Assembly: GCA_910575835.1 (NCBI GenBank)
Contig: CAJTGB010000014.1
Coordinates: forward strand, 1 to 64,000
Origin: Lachnospiraceae bacterium
GTDB taxonomy: Bacteria > Bacillota > Clostridia > Lachnospirales > Lachnospiraceae
DNA: 64,000 bases
Reading direction: 5' to 3'
Numbering within the stretch: the stretch's first letter is position 1; the number at the start of each line of letters is the position of its first letter. Of the stretch, positions 12,617 through 23,191 are shown in pieces. The notes beneath the pieces are model-generated. The model was not told where the DNA came from, ran no database searches, and worked only from the letters and a program-made list of their open reading frames with translations. The translations under genes and the position numbers were made by a program.

Positions 12617-13912
12617 ATGATGAGAAGAAACATGAAACGAATGATGGCAGCAGCGCTTGTAGGCGTAATGACGGCGTCGCTTGCGCTTACCGGATGCGGC
12701 GGGAAGGACAAGAAGAAGTCAGACAGCGGCGAGAAGGTGATTACGGTGTGGTCATGGGACGTTGCCCTGATGCAGCTTCAGGAGGCGGCAGAGGAGTACC
12801 AGAAGGATCACCCGGACGTAAAGTTCGAGTTCGAAGAGATGGGAACCGATCAGATCTATAAGAAGTTATCTACTTCCCTTGCAACAGGGAACGGTATCGC
12901 GGACATCATCTCTGTCGAGGGTGAGATTCTCGTGGGTTATGCGGATAAATTCCCGGAAGGATTCTTAGATGTGAGCGATGTGGTAGAGACGGATGATTTC
13001 CTTCCGTCCAAGATAGCCGAGGTATCTTATAAGGATAAGATCCATGCGTTCCCGTGGGATGCAGGCCCGGAAGGACTGTTCTACAGGACTGATTATTTTG
13101 AGCAGGCAGAGGTTTCCCCGGAAGATATCAAGACCTGGGATGACTTGGTTGAAGCAGGTAAGAAGATTGAGGCGGTTTGTAAGACTCCTGCGGGAGACCC
13201 TGTGAAGATGATCCCTGTTGACCCGAAGAAGAGCACGCTCTATGCGCTGATCCGCAGCCAGCTTGGAATCGGCGTATTTGATGAAGAAGGCAATCCGATC
13301 GTAGATGATGAGCGTTCTATTCAGGCGATGGAGAAGACGAAGGAGATCTATGATTCAGGCGTTGCACTTAACTATAACGGATGGGATGAGTATGAGCAGA
13401 CGGTTGTAAACGAGTCTGTTGCATGTATCCCGGAGGCGGTATGGATGATCGGAACGATCAAGGACAAGGGACCTCAGACAGAAGGCAAATGGGGAGTTAT
13501 GGATCTCCCGGCAGTAGAAGGCGGAGAGTATAGCTGCAGCAACGGCGGTTCTGACGTAGCGATCAACGCGAAGACAGATTACCCGGACGAGGTGAAGGAT
13601 TTCGTGAAATTTGCGATGACAGATGAAGCGCTCCAGGCAAGCGGATTTGAGAAATACGGACTGTATCCGTCCTATATCCCTTCATATGAAAATGAGCTCT
13701 TTAAGAAGGGCGACCCGTTCTTCGGTGAGGAGAATATCTACGATATCTTTATCGAAAACGGTAAGAAGGTTGCCGAGATCCCGATCTCTCCAAACGGACA
13801 GGAAGCAAGTGATTCCATCGGCGCGGCAGTATCTAAGATCCTGCTTAACGGGGAAGAAGTAAAGTCTGTAATGAAGGATCTTCAGAAAGAGCTGGAGGCG
13901 AAATTTAAGTAG
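12617..13912 (+). CDS. Sugar ABC transporter substrate-binding lipoprotein
   Basis: The start is the ATG at 12617, eight bases after AAGGAGG; the upstream in-frame ATG at 12575 has no such site. The 431-residue protein has a lipoprotein signal peptide with lipobox LALTGC (Cys near 27), so it is anchored to the outer face of the membrane, followed by a family 1 extracellular solute-binding domain (VITVWSWDVALMQLQEA...). Gene order lacZ-permease-permease-binding protein is compact, and a strong terminator follows at 13947. Ligand specificity is inferred as beta-galactosides. Confidence 0.9.
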   Translation: MMRRNMKRMMAAALVGVMTASLALTGCGGKDKKKSDSGEKVITVWSWDVALMQLQEAAEEYQKDHPDVKFEFEEMGTDQIYKKLSTSLATGNGIADIISVEGEILVGYADKFPEGFLDVSDVVETDDFLPSKIAEVSYKDKIHAFPWDAGPEGLFYRTDYFEQAEVSPEDIKTWDDLVEAGKKIEAVCKTPAGDPVKMIPVDPKKSTLYALIRSQLGIGVFDEEGNPIVDDERSIQAMEKTKEIYDSGVALNYNGWDEYEQTVVNESVACIPEAVWMIGTIKDKGPQTEGKWGVMDLPAVEGGEYSCSNGGSDVAINAKTDYPDEVKDFVKFAMTDEALQASGFEKYGLYPSYIPSYENELFKKGDPFFGEENIYDIFIENGKKVAEIPISPNGQEASDSIGAAVSKILLNGEEVKSVMKDLQKELEAKFK

Positions 13913-13946
13913 AGCAAATATAAATTTCAGAAAAATAACCAGGAAA

Positions 13947-13968
13947 GGGGCATAAAATGCCCCTTTTT
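13947..13968 (+). terminator. Rho-independent terminator of the lacZ-ABC operon
   Basis: GGGGCAT (13947-13953) and ATGCCCC (13957-13963) form a 7-bp stem with an AAA loop, followed by TTTTT. Confidence 0.9.
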
Positions 13969-14010
13969 AAAATGAATTGTGATATACTGGTATAGTAAGA
14001 TGGAGGACAG

Positions 14011-15934
<1,924 letters not shown>

Positions 15935-15977
15935 ACGGCTGTTATCTTAAGCCTTCTGCGAAGCGCAGACTATATAT

Positions 15978-16514
15978 TTATACAGGCGGGGCTATCCGCT
16001 GCAGGATCTTTACCAGTTCTGCCGGCGTTTCCTTCGCTCCGTTGGAGGACCACGAGATATACAGGTTATACAGCGCCCCCGCGAAAGCCTGCAGGCCGTA
16101 ATAATGTTCTATGCCGTTCTCCGGTTTGTGCCAGGTTTCGATCATATAGCGGCTGATGGCGGTCAGGAGAAGATGTCCCAGGCCGCTTTTGAACAGGCTG
16201 TCAAGAAACTCCTTGTGTTTCTCAAAATATGAAAAGCAGTGATAGAGATTGGCGGGAGCATAGGCGCGCTGATCCAATGACAGTTCGCGGGCTTCACGCT
16301 GATAATCGGCCAGCGCTTCGTCAAGATAAGAAGCGAAGATGTCTTCTTTTGACTGGTAATTGCGGTAATAGGTCATTCTTGATACGCCGGCTTTTTCCGT
16401 CAATTCGGATATGGAGATGGCGGACAGCGGTTTTTCCTTCAATAACAGCATTAATGCGGTCACCATACATTCCCGGGCTAATTTATTAGCCTGGTTTTTT
16501 CTTTCTGAATCCAT
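15978..16514 (-). CDS. TetR/AcrR family regulator
   Basis: Start ATG 16514 lies nine bases after AGGGGG; a TTG two codons earlier is too close to the site. The 178-residue protein has an N-terminal TetR-type helix-turn-helix (ISISELTEKAGVSRMTYYRNYQSKEDIF, about residues 33-60 across the motif) and a C-terminal TetR_C-like domain. It is divergent from a DegV gene; the near-palindrome at 16575-16593 is its probable autoregulatory operator. The ligand is unknown. Confidence 0.85.
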   Translation of the reverse strand: MDSERKNQANKLARECMVTALMLLLKEKPLSAISISELTEKAGVSRMTYYRNYQSKEDIFASYLDEALADYQREARELSLDQRAYAPANLYHCFSYFEKHKEFLDSLFKSGLGHLLLTAISRYMIETWHKPENGIEHYYGLQAFAGALYNLYISWSSNGAKETPAELVKILQRIAPPV

Positions 16515-16574
16515 GAACAAAATCCCCCTGTTTGTAACAGTTGCGTGATAATGTATTGAAATTTTATTTTTAAA

Positions 16575-16603
16575 GTGTTACAATTTGTCACACTTATTAT
16601 AAT
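16575..16603. promoter_or_regulatory. Putative TetR operator and -10 element between tetR and degV
   Basis: GTGTTACAATTTGTCACAC at 16575-16593 is an imperfect palindrome (GTGT.ACAA/TTGT.ACAC), followed by TATAAT at 16598-16603 reading toward degV. A second TTGTAACA-like half-site lies at about 16532-16539. The arrangement suggests that the TetR protein controls both divergent genes. Confidence 0.5.
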
Positions 16604-16688
16604 AGAAGCAAGGATAAGATTTCAAGACGCAAAATGCGAGATTTTCGATGTAATAGAATATATGAACGGCAGAAGGGGGAATTGTGAT

Positions 16689-17558
16689 ATGAAGACAGCG
16701 GTCATGACGGACAGCAACAGCGGAATTACAAAGAGCGAAGCAGAAGAGTTAGGGATATTTTCGCTTCCGATGCCTGTGATCATTGACGGTGAGACCTGTT
16801 ATGAAGGAATAGATCTTACCCAGGAGATGTTCTATGCAAGTCTTACGGGAGGGAAGGATGTAACGACTTCCCAGCCGTCTCCGGGCGAGGTAATGGGGAT
16901 GTGGGATATGATTTTTGAAAAAGGTTATGACGAGATCGTCCATATCCCGATGTCCAGCGGGCTAAGCAATTCCTATGAGTCGGCGGCGGGGCTTGCGTCG
17001 GGATATGACGGAAGAGTGCAGGTGGCAGACAATCACAGGATCTCCGTGACTCTGCGGGAATCGGTGCTGGAAGCAAAGGAGCTTGCGGACAGGGGCCTTT
17101 CGGCAAAGGAGATCAAGGAAGAGCTGGAGAGAAGGGCGTATGAGTCCTGTATCTATATAACGGTGGATACTCTGGAGTTCCTGAAAAAGGGCGGAAGGGT
17201 CACTCCGGCAGGCGCGGCTCTCGGCGCGGTATTGAATATCAAGCCGGTGCTTACGATACAGGGAGAACGTCTGGATGCATTTGCCAAGGTCAGAGGGATG
17301 AAGAAAGGAAAGCATAAGATGCTGGAAGCTTTGAAGCATGACCTTGCTGAGCGGTTTGAGGGTGTAGAGATGAGCCGGATCGTCATCGGGGCGGCCGGAT
17401 CGGGACTCAGTGAAGAAGAAGAGAGAGAATGGACGGATACGCTTAAGGAAGCGTTCCCGGACGCGGCAGTGTATTATAATCCGTTGTCGTTCAGCATCGG
17501 AAGCCATACAGGTCCGGGGGCGGTGGGAACTGCCATCAGTGTCAGGAGAGAGTATTAG
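16689..17558 (+). CDS. DegV family fatty-acid-binding protein
   Basis: Start ATG 16689 follows AGGGGG by nine bases; the open frame to 16575 overlaps the operator and lacks a site. The 289-residue protein matches DegV: TAVMTDSNSGI at the N-terminus, the DVTTSQPSPGEV and MSSGLSNSYESA lipid-contact segments, and LKKGGRVTPAGAALG in domain 2. In Gram-positives DegV/FakB proteins present fatty acids to the FakA kinase; no fakA is seen here. A terminator follows at 17576. A second DegV is at 60594. Confidence 0.88.
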   Translation: MKTAVMTDSNSGITKSEAEELGIFSLPMPVIIDGETCYEGIDLTQEMFYASLTGGKDVTTSQPSPGEVMGMWDMIFEKGYDEIVHIPMSSGLSNSYESAAGLASGYDGRVQVADNHRISVTLRESVLEAKELADRGLSAKEIKEELERRAYESCIYITVDTLEFLKKGGRVTPAGAALGAVLNIKPVLTIQGERLDAFAKVRGMKKGKHKMLEALKHDLAERFEGVEMSRIVIGAAGSGLSEEEEREWTDTLKEAFPDAAVYYNPLSFSIGSHTGPGAVGTAISVRREY

Positions 17559-17575
17559 CCGGGGAGCGTTTATAG

Positions 17576-17626
17576 ATCAGGGTGTCGGGAGAAGATATTG
17601 TTAATTCCCGGCGCCCTGATTTGTTT
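17576..17626 (+). terminator. Terminator after degV
   Basis: ATCAGGG (17576-17582) pairs with CCCTGAT (17614-17620); the stem extends inward with CGGGA/TCCCG and is followed by a T-rich stretch. Confidence 0.7.
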
Positions 17627-17696
17627 CCGCGAAGTCTTTAACTTATGGGAGAAGGTCAGAGGTCAAAATAATTTTTTGGCTTCAAGTGCCGGAATG

Positions 17697-17725
17697 TTTA
17701 CAAGAGGATACAAAAAGGATATATT
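17697..17725 (+). promoter_or_regulatory. Promoter of the two-component system
   Basis: TTTACA at 17697-17702 and TATATT at 17720-17725, separated by 17 bp, lie 40 bp before the response-regulator start. Confidence 0.55.
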
Positions 17726-17765
17726 TGACTGATAAAATATCATCATACAGGAATGGAGAATGTAC

Positions 17766-18437
17766 ATGGAACTGAGATTACTGATCGTAGAAGATGACTG
17801 CCTGCTTGCGGAGGCTGCCGCCGATTACTTCGCCGGTAAGGGCTGGAGGGTCGAGACGGCAGAGGATGGGGCAGAGGCGTTGGAATTGCTGAGAAGAAAA
17901 AGCTATCATCTGATCCTTCTGGATGTGATGCTGCCGGAGATGGACGGATTCGCTGTGTGCCGTAAGATCCGCAAGTACAGCGATATCCCTGTGATCTTTA
18001 TAACCGCCCGTGTATTGGAGGAGGATAAGCTGAACGGATATGCCCTGGGAGCGGACGATTATGTGACGAAGCCCTTTTCCCTGCCGGTCTTATATGCCAA
18101 GGCGATGGCGCTGACGGGAAGAGTGCAGGGGATCAACAGCGCGGCAGAGCTGGCCGGTCTCAAGATAGATGTACGGAGCCACAAGGTATTTAAGAATGGC
18201 GAGCTGCTGCCGCTGCCGCCGAAGGAATATGAGATGCTTCTGTTCTTCATGCAGAATCCGGGGAGGATCTTCAGCAGGGAACAGCTCCTGATCCGTTTCT
18301 GGGGATATGATTTCGACGGGAATGAACGGGTGGTGGATAATCATATCAAGAAGCTGCGGAAAGCTGTCGGTTCCTGCGGATGCACCATTGAGACTGTGCG
18401 CAAATTCGGGTATCGGCTGACGGTGGATGGGAAGTAG
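17766..18437 (+). CDS. OmpR/PhoB-type response regulator
   Basis: With the ATG at 17766 (seven bases after GGAG) the protein has 223 residues: a receiver domain with the acidic pair Asp10/Asp11, phospho-acceptor Asp53 (LLDVMLPEMDG) and conserved Lys near 103 (VTKPF), then a winged-helix Trans_reg_C domain (VVDNHIKKLRKAV). It lies 12 bp upstream of its histidine kinase. The gene set it controls is not identifiable from the window. Confidence 0.92.
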   Translation: MELRLLIVEDDCLLAEAAADYFAGKGWRVETAEDGAEALELLRRKSYHLILLDVMLPEMDGFAVCRKIRKYSDIPVIFITARVLEEDKLNGYALGADDYVTKPFSLPVLYAKAMALTGRVQGINSAAELAGLKIDVRSHKVFKNGELLPLPPKEYEMLLFFMQNPGRIFSREQLLIRFWGYDFDGNERVVDNHIKKLRKAVGSCGCTIETVRKFGYRLTVDGK

Positions 18438-18449
18438 GAGGTGATACGT

Positions 18450-20294
18450 GTGAACAGAACAGTAAGGAGAAAGAAGGGAAAATTCTGGAAGCCTGTGGCG
18501 GCCGGTTTTATGGCGTTGTATCTGTTGACCATGGGTCTGGCCACCTATCTGGTGAAAGAGAAATATATAGATGAGTATGCACAGGCATTTGAGGAGATCG
18601 CGATGTTCCTGATCAATACGGCATCGGAGAAAGAGACCGGGGTGCGAACGGCAGAGACGGAATTGGCGGAGAAAGGAACCGGCGGGAAAGACTTCGAAGA
18701 AGTGTGGGGAGAAGAAGAGAGGGCAGAGTTCTATCAGGAATTGATCTATGGATGCTTCCAGAGTACAGGGAAGCAGGAGATGAAAGGTTCGGCTGCCGTC
18801 TATGATACGGAGGGGAAGCTTCTTGCCAGGAGCTATGATGCGATCGGTGATCTGGCGTCGGCTATCAGCACGGACGGTCAGAAGAACGGGCCGTTTGCGC
18901 TGGATGATTATCTGTCGTTTGAGCAGAAGGAGGAAATGGCGGAATATTACTGGAAGGAAAGGCTGACGGCAGAGGGGATTTATACAATACCGGAGAAATA
19001 TCGGTTTTTGATTCGGACGTCTTCGGATGGTAAGGAGCTGTATGATATCATTGTCCAGGAGCTTACATGGGAAGAAGGCCGGGAGGCGGAGGAAAAGCAG
19101 TATGTAGATCCTCTTACCGGAAGCATTAACAGCTATGAGACCGATGCCTTTATCGATTATGAGACCGGCACTGAGACTGATGAGAGCCAGGTATTCTATG
19201 TAACAGACAGCCACGTGGTGTGGGAATGGACGAACCCGGATGTACAGGAAGGACAGAAGGTGAAAGGAAGGATTCAGAATGCGAGTATAAAGCTTTCATC
19301 TATGAAGACTTTTGAGGAATGGCGCAGGTGGAGTTCCAGTGAATATCTCCATGGATACCCTGAGAAGGGAGAGTTTTATTTAGAAGAAGGAAATGTCTAC
19401 CGCGGATTAAGAATTGACTCGGACGGATTCTATTACAGGTGCAGATTCCAGGGGAAGGTCTGGGGCGACGACAATCCTTATGCGTATATAGAAGTACGGA
19501 TGGAGGAACGTCCCTGGATTGCCGCTTTTGATTATATGAAATATGTATTTCTTGCTGGATTGGTGCTGGCTGTTGGATGTATGATATGGATCGTCCGGGC
19601 GTTTAACAGGACCTATGACAGGCAGATGGCGCTTGAGGCGACCAGACGGGATCTTACCAATGCTATGGCTCATGAGCTCAAGACGCCTCTTGGTATCATT
19701 CGGAATTTTGCGGAGAATCTGATCGAATATAATATGGAGGAGAAGCGGGATTATTATCTTGCCCAGATCATCGGGCAGACGGAAGAGATGGATCATCTGG
19801 TGGCGGATATGATCGAGATCGCGAAGCTTGATTCTGAAGAGCTGGCGCTTAAGAAAGAGAACGTGTCCTTTGCAGAATTGATCCGGGAGCAGATGGAGCG
19901 GTTTGCCCCATTGATCGAGGAGAAGAATCTGCAGGTGCAATACCGGGTGGAGGCGGATCTGCAGATAGACGGTGACAGAGAATATCTGGCGAAAGCGGTG
20001 TGGAATCTGTTGTCGAACGCGGTGGAATATAATGTATCGGATGGGCGGATCATCGTAGCTGTGAAGGAAGGAATGTGCAGTATTGAGAATACAGGGGCGC
20101 ATCTGAGTGAGGAGCAGATCATGCACGCATTCGACCTGTTCTATACAGGGGATAAGAGCAGGGGGAAGAAGGTAAGACACATGGGACTGGGGTTATTCCT
20201 GGCGAAAAGGATATTTGGGCTTCATGGGATAGGGTTATCGATAGAGAATACGGATGAAGGCGTGCGGGCAGTGATGCAAAGGGGGCGTTCCTGA
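18450..20294 (+). CDS. Membrane sensor histidine kinase
   Basis: Start GTG 18450 lies eight bases after AGGAGG (18436-18441); the GTG at 18441 overlaps that site and is unlikely. The 614-residue protein has TM1 near residues 14-35, a large extracytoplasmic sensor region of about 330 residues, TM2 near 366-388, a HisKA domain with phospho-acceptor His408 (MAHELKTPLG), and a HATPase domain with N-box NLLSNAVEYN and G-box MGLGLFLAKRIF. The extracellular domain is long and acidic and matches no sensor domain I recognise. It is paired with the upstream regulator. Confidence 0.9.
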   Translation: MNRTVRRKKGKFWKPVAAGFMALYLLTMGLATYLVKEKYIDEYAQAFEEIAMFLINTASEKETGVRTAETELAEKGTGGKDFEEVWGEEERAEFYQELIYGCFQSTGKQEMKGSAAVYDTEGKLLARSYDAIGDLASAISTDGQKNGPFALDDYLSFEQKEEMAEYYWKERLTAEGIYTIPEKYRFLIRTSSDGKELYDIIVQELTWEEGREAEEKQYVDPLTGSINSYETDAFIDYETGTETDESQVFYVTDSHVVWEWTNPDVQEGQKVKGRIQNASIKLSSMKTFEEWRRWSSSEYLHGYPEKGEFYLEEGNVYRGLRIDSDGFYYRCRFQGKVWGDDNPYAYIEVRMEERPWIAAFDYMKYVFLAGLVLAVGCMIWIVRAFNRTYDRQMALEATRRDLTNAMAHELKTPLGIIRNFAENLIEYNMEEKRDYYLAQIIGQTEEMDHLVADMIEIAKLDSEELALKKENVSFAELIREQMERFAPLIEEKNLQVQYRVEADLQIDGDREYLAKAVWNLLSNAVEYNVSDGRIIVAVKEGMCSIENTGAHLSEEQIMHAFDLFYTGDKSRGKKVRHMGLGLFLAKRIFGLHGIGLSIENTDEGVRAVMQRGRS

Positions 20295-20305
20295 TTTATA
20301 CCGGA

Positions 20306-20335
20306 ATCTCACATAGCCTGATCTCACATAGCCTG
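20306..20335 (+). repeat. Tandem duplication of a 15-mer
   Basis: ATCTCACATAGCCTG occurs twice in immediate succession between the kinase and the next gene. This is a simple duplication; no function is apparent. Confidence 0.8.
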
Positions 20336-20454
20336 ATCTTATGCTTCTGCACTTGTATGAAATCATATTTTATCATATACTGTGAGATAGGAGAATCATA
20401 ACAGGCAAAATGCGCTGAAGATTTTCTGCGTGGGAGATGAAAGGGTGGAAGACA

Positions 20455-21294
20455 ATGGGAATTACGAGAAATGAATTATATGACAGGATTCATCTGCAGC
20501 CTGAGATAATTGAAAAGCTGGACGCGCTTAGTGAACAGATAGATATAAGCGGGCTGACCGGCGATCTGGAGCGGATGATGGACAGGAAGACAGCAAGACC
20601 GGCCTATTTGCAGCTTAAAGAATTGCTTTCGGAGGATGAAGAACATCTGAAAATGCTGTATTGTCAGTTAGAGTGCGCCCGGCGTCTGCATGACCGGTAT
20701 CGGGAAATGCAGATTCCAGAGACGATATTTACAGAGACTATGAGGTGTTTTGCAAGATTTATCGAAGAATGCCGGGTAAGAACCGGGCGGATGTTTTTCG
20801 ATCGGGGGTGGTGGACTTACAGGCAGGTCAGTATGAGCCTGTTCCGCATAGGGGCATTAGAATATGAAATGAAAGAATATGAAGGAGAGAATGTCATTGC
20901 GATCCATATCCCGTCGGATGCAGATCTGTCGAGAGAGTCGGTGGATGTCTCGCTTGGGCGGGCAGAACAGTTCTTTCGGACCTGTTACGCTGATTATGAA
21001 TACGGTAAATATACCTGCGGTTCGTGGTTATTGTCGCCGGCATTGAGAGCGTCATTAGCGCAGGATTCGAATATACTGGCGTTTCAGGAACGATTTACGG
21101 TTATAGAGGAAGATTCGGAGGATAAGGAATTCATAGAATGGTTGTTCCAGGTCTCCAAGGATACGGATTATCGGAAGCTGCCGGAGAGAACCAGCTTGCA
21201 GCGTAATATAAAAGAACGGCTCATTCGCGGTGAAAAGGTGGGTTCGGCATTTGGGATCATATTTAATTCGGAGGAAAGCAATGGAGAAGCTTGA
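20455..21294 (+). CDS. Acyltransferase-like protein (NAT_N/GNAT_C type)
   Basis: Start ATG 20455 is preceded by GGTGG; the ATG at 20437 is adjacent to GGGAG and less suitable. The 279-residue protein looks like the acyltransferase-domain proteins of Firmicutes that combine an N-terminal NAT_N-like helical segment with a GNAT_C-like domain (WWTYRQVSMSLFRIGALEYEM, HIPSDADLS). The substrate is unknown. It overlaps a Crp/Fnr-type regulator by 14 bp, so the two are translated together. The family call rests on recalled sequence pattern. Confidence 0.6.
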   Translation: MGITRNELYDRIHLQPEIIEKLDALSEQIDISGLTGDLERMMDRKTARPAYLQLKELLSEDEEHLKMLYCQLECARRLHDRYREMQIPETIFTETMRCFARFIEECRVRTGRMFFDRGWWTYRQVSMSLFRIGALEYEMKEYEGENVIAIHIPSDADLSRESVDVSLGRAEQFFRTCYADYEYGKYTCGSWLLSPALRASLAQDSNILAFQERFTVIEEDSEDKEFIEWLFQVSKDTDYRKLPERTSLQRNIKERLIRGEKVGSAFGIIFNSEESNGEA

Positions 21295-21946
21295 AGCTGT
21301 TTATAAAGAGATATTTCCTTTCTGGGGGAATATATCAGATACGGACAAGGATTATATCTGTCAGAATTCTCATATCTGTACATATCCGAAAGGAAAGAAT
21401 ATCCACGACGGAAGTGAATGTTCCGGTGTGCTCATTGTCCGATCGGGAAGCCTGCGGCTATATATTATGTCGGATGAGGGGAAGGACATCACGCTGTACC
21501 GCTTGCACAGGGGCGATATGTGTATGCTGTCTGCTTCCTGTGTACTGTCTGCCATCACTTTTGACGTGTTCGTGGATGCGGAAGAGGACAGTGAGTGCTG
21601 CGTAGTCAGCGGTCCCGCATTTGCGGCGGTTTCGGAGCGGAACCCGGATATCCGCATATTTGCGCTGGAAACTGCTGTCAGCCGTTTCTCTGATGTGATG
21701 TGGGTCATGCAGCAGATCTTATTCATGAGTATGGATAAGAGGCTGGCGATCTTCCTTTCTGATGAGGCGGTGAGGACCGGTTCAGACGTTATTGCGCTGA
21801 CCCAGGGACAGATCGCACGGTATATGGGTTCTGCCCGCGAGGTTGTATCCAGGATGCTGAAGTATTTTGCAGGCGAGGGGATCGTGGAGGTTTCCAGAGG
21901 AGGTATCACGATCCTTGATAAGAAGCGTCTGCGTCAATTATTCTGA
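21281..21946 (+). CDS. Crp/Fnr family transcriptional regulator
   Basis: The 221-residue protein starts at ATG 21281 behind GGAGG. An N-terminal cyclic-nucleotide-binding-type beta barrel (residues about 25-115) is followed by a Crp-type helix-turn-helix (LTQGQIARYMGSAREVVSRMLKYF). There is no obvious N-terminal Cys cluster of FNR; scattered Cys residues occur in the barrel (CVLSA, ECCVV). It is translationally coupled to the acyltransferase-like gene. Its 3' end overlaps the convergent HxlR gene by 13 bp. Confidence 0.85.
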   Translation: MEKLEAVYKEIFPFWGNISDTDKDYICQNSHICTYPKGKNIHDGSECSGVLIVRSGSLRLYIMSDEGKDITLYRLHRGDMCMLSASCVLSAITFDVFVDAEEDSECCVVSGPAFAAVSERNPDIRIFALETAVSRFSDVMWVMQQILFMSMDKRLAIFLSDEAVRTGSDVIALTQGQIARYMGSAREVVSRMLKYFAGEGIVEVSRGGITILDKKRLRQLF

Positions 21947-22263
21947 TCCAAATAAACAGAACCCCAGTTACACATTGCGTCTAAGATGGGGGCAAGAGTA
22001 TTGCCGAAATCTGTCAAAGAATATTCGGTTTTGGGAGGGACGACAGGATAGACCTTTCTGGTTATCAGACCGTCCTTTTCAAGTTCCCGAAGCTGCTGTG
22101 CCAGCATTTTGTCAGTTGCTTTTGGAACTAATCTGTGCAGTTCGCTGTATCGCAGGGTTTTACCCATGAGATGCCATAAGATGACGGATTTGTATTTTCC
22201 GCCGATCAGATCGATGGTAGCTTCTACGGGGCAGTGATAGCTGTTTTTACAATTTACGCTCAT
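21934..22263 (-). CDS. HxlR family transcriptional regulator
   Basis: Start ATG 22263 lies eight bases after AGGAG. The 109-residue winged-helix protein has CPVEATIDLIGGKYKSVILW followed by LRYSELHRLVPKATDKMLAQQLRELEKDGL, the standard HxlR pattern, with a conserved N-terminal Cys (YHCPVE), the redox or aldehyde sensor position in this family. It is divergent from a nitroreductase gene across the palindrome at 22283-22309, so it likely represses both in response to electrophile or redox stress. Confidence 0.88.
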   Translation of the reverse strand: MSVNCKNSYHCPVEATIDLIGGKYKSVILWHLMGKTLRYSELHRLVPKATDKMLAQQLRELEKDGLITRKVYPVVPPKTEYSLTDFGNTLAPILDAMCNWGSVYLDQNN

Positions 22264-22282
22264 GATGATATCTCCTGACTTA

Positions 22283-22309
22283 CTTTTTGGGTAGTATATA
22301 CCTAAAAAG
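22283..22309. promoter_or_regulatory. HxlR operator (27-bp near-palindrome)
   Basis: CTTTTTGGGTA at 22283-22293 mirrors TACCTAAAAAG at 22299-22309, with only one arm mismatch and a short centre. It lies between the divergent HxlR and nitroreductase genes, the usual place for an HxlR site. Confidence 0.65.
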
Positions 22310-22408
22310 TGCATTCTTGTTTTCTGATTCGTTTGCGATATAATTATAGTACAGGGCAACCTGAAAGACAAGCTTAGCAAACAAATTCAGCAAACAGGAG
22401 GTAAATCT

Positions 22409-22927
22409 ATGGACTTTTTAGAAATTGCTAAATCACGGTATTCTGTCCGTGATTACAAGGAGACAAAGGTAGAGCGGGAAAAATTAGAAAAAATATTAAC
22501 GGCAGCCCGTGTCGCGCCTACGGCGGCGAATAAGCAGCCCGTTCGTCTGATCGTTGTACAGGAGAAAGAAGGACTGGAGAAGATCGGGAAGGCGGCGAAC
22601 ATATACGGGGCTCCGTTGGCGATCATTGTCTGTTCTGAACATACCCAGGCATGGACTCGTCCGTTTGACAAGAAGAATACCGTGGATATAGACGCGTCGA
22701 TCCTTACGGACCACATGATGATGGAAGCGGCCGATCTGGGCTTAGGCTCTGTATGGATCTGCTATTTTAAGCCCGATGTTATCAGACAGGAATTCAAACT
22801 TCCTGATACCCTTGAACCTGTGAATATCCTGGCGATAGGATATGCTGACGGAAGTCCTGCCGATCCGGACCGTCATGCTTCGCAGCGGATTCCTCTGGAT
22901 GAACTGGTTCATTACGAAAAGCTGTAA
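22409..22927 (+). CDS. Nitroreductase family protein
   Basis: The 172-residue protein starts at ATG 22409 behind AGGAGG. SRYSVRDYKETKVEREKLEKIL and ARVAPTAANKQP form the FMN-binding N-terminal segment of short nitroreductases, and GLGSVWICYF is the central motif. These FMN enzymes reduce quinones, nitro compounds or flavins with NAD(P)H. Control by the divergent HxlR regulator is likely. A 20-bp hairpin follows. Confidence 0.9.
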   Translation: MDFLEIAKSRYSVRDYKETKVEREKLEKILTAARVAPTAANKQPVRLIVVQEKEGLEKIGKAANIYGAPLAIIVCSEHTQAWTRPFDKKNTVDIDASILTDHMMMEAADLGLGSVWICYFKPDVIRQEFKLPDTLEPVNILAIGYADGSPADPDRHASQRIPLDELVHYEKL

Positions 22928-22976
22928 GACAAGAAGATGTAAATGCTAACATATATTTTCTTCATGTGACGGTATA

Positions 22977-23024
22977 TACCCTCAGCGGCCAGGGATAAGA
23001 ATATCCCTGTGTCCGCTGAGGGTA
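22977..23024. terminator. Long hairpin between nitroreductase and the cotJC 3' end
   Basis: TACCCTCAGCGG at the left arm pairs with CCGCTGAGGGTA at the right, and CAGGGATA pairs with TATCCCTG inside. It lies between converging genes and probably terminates both the nitroreductase (+) and the cotJABC transcript (-), although no clear T-run is present. Confidence 0.55.
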
Positions 23025-23045
23025 TGATTATGTGATCGTAAAGGA

Positions 23046-23141
23046 TTAATTGCGGGGCCGGATGTCAAATTCCGGGTTGATCGCATAGAAATTCTTGCTG
23101 TCTAAGTGATCCTGAACGATTCTTAAGCTTTCACCGAAACG
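23046..23141 (-). pseudogene. cotJC: cotJC 3' fragment (piece 3 of 3)
   Basis: Read on the minus strand this encodes the C-terminus RFGESLRIVQDHLDSKNFY... ending FDIRPRN, then TAA at 23048-23046. It is the tail of the manganese-catalase-like spore coat protein CotJC. The rest of the gene lies at 47909-48251 and 58387-58573, separated by two mobile elements. Excision of both gives a continuous 609-bp frame (202 residues). As it stands the fragment has no start. Confidence 0.88.
23129..23141. repeat. Left attachment-site repeat of the ICE
   Basis: TTTCACCGAAACG, identical to 47909-47921. The minus-strand flank to its left is the cotJC tail; GGGAAGATTG follows to the right inside the ICE. Confidence 0.85.
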
Positions 23142-23164
23142 GGAAGATTGAAGTAGATTTACCC

Positions 23165-23190
23165 CAAAAAAGATAGCGGTTAAAATCCGC
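23165..23190 (-). terminator. Weak terminator after the ICE recombinase
   Basis: On the minus strand GCGG (23090-equivalent arm at 23187-23190) pairs with CCGC (23076-equivalent arm at 23176-23179), followed by a T-run (A's at 23166-23172). The stem is short but placed directly after the recombinase stop. Confidence 0.4.
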
Positions 23191-23191
23191 C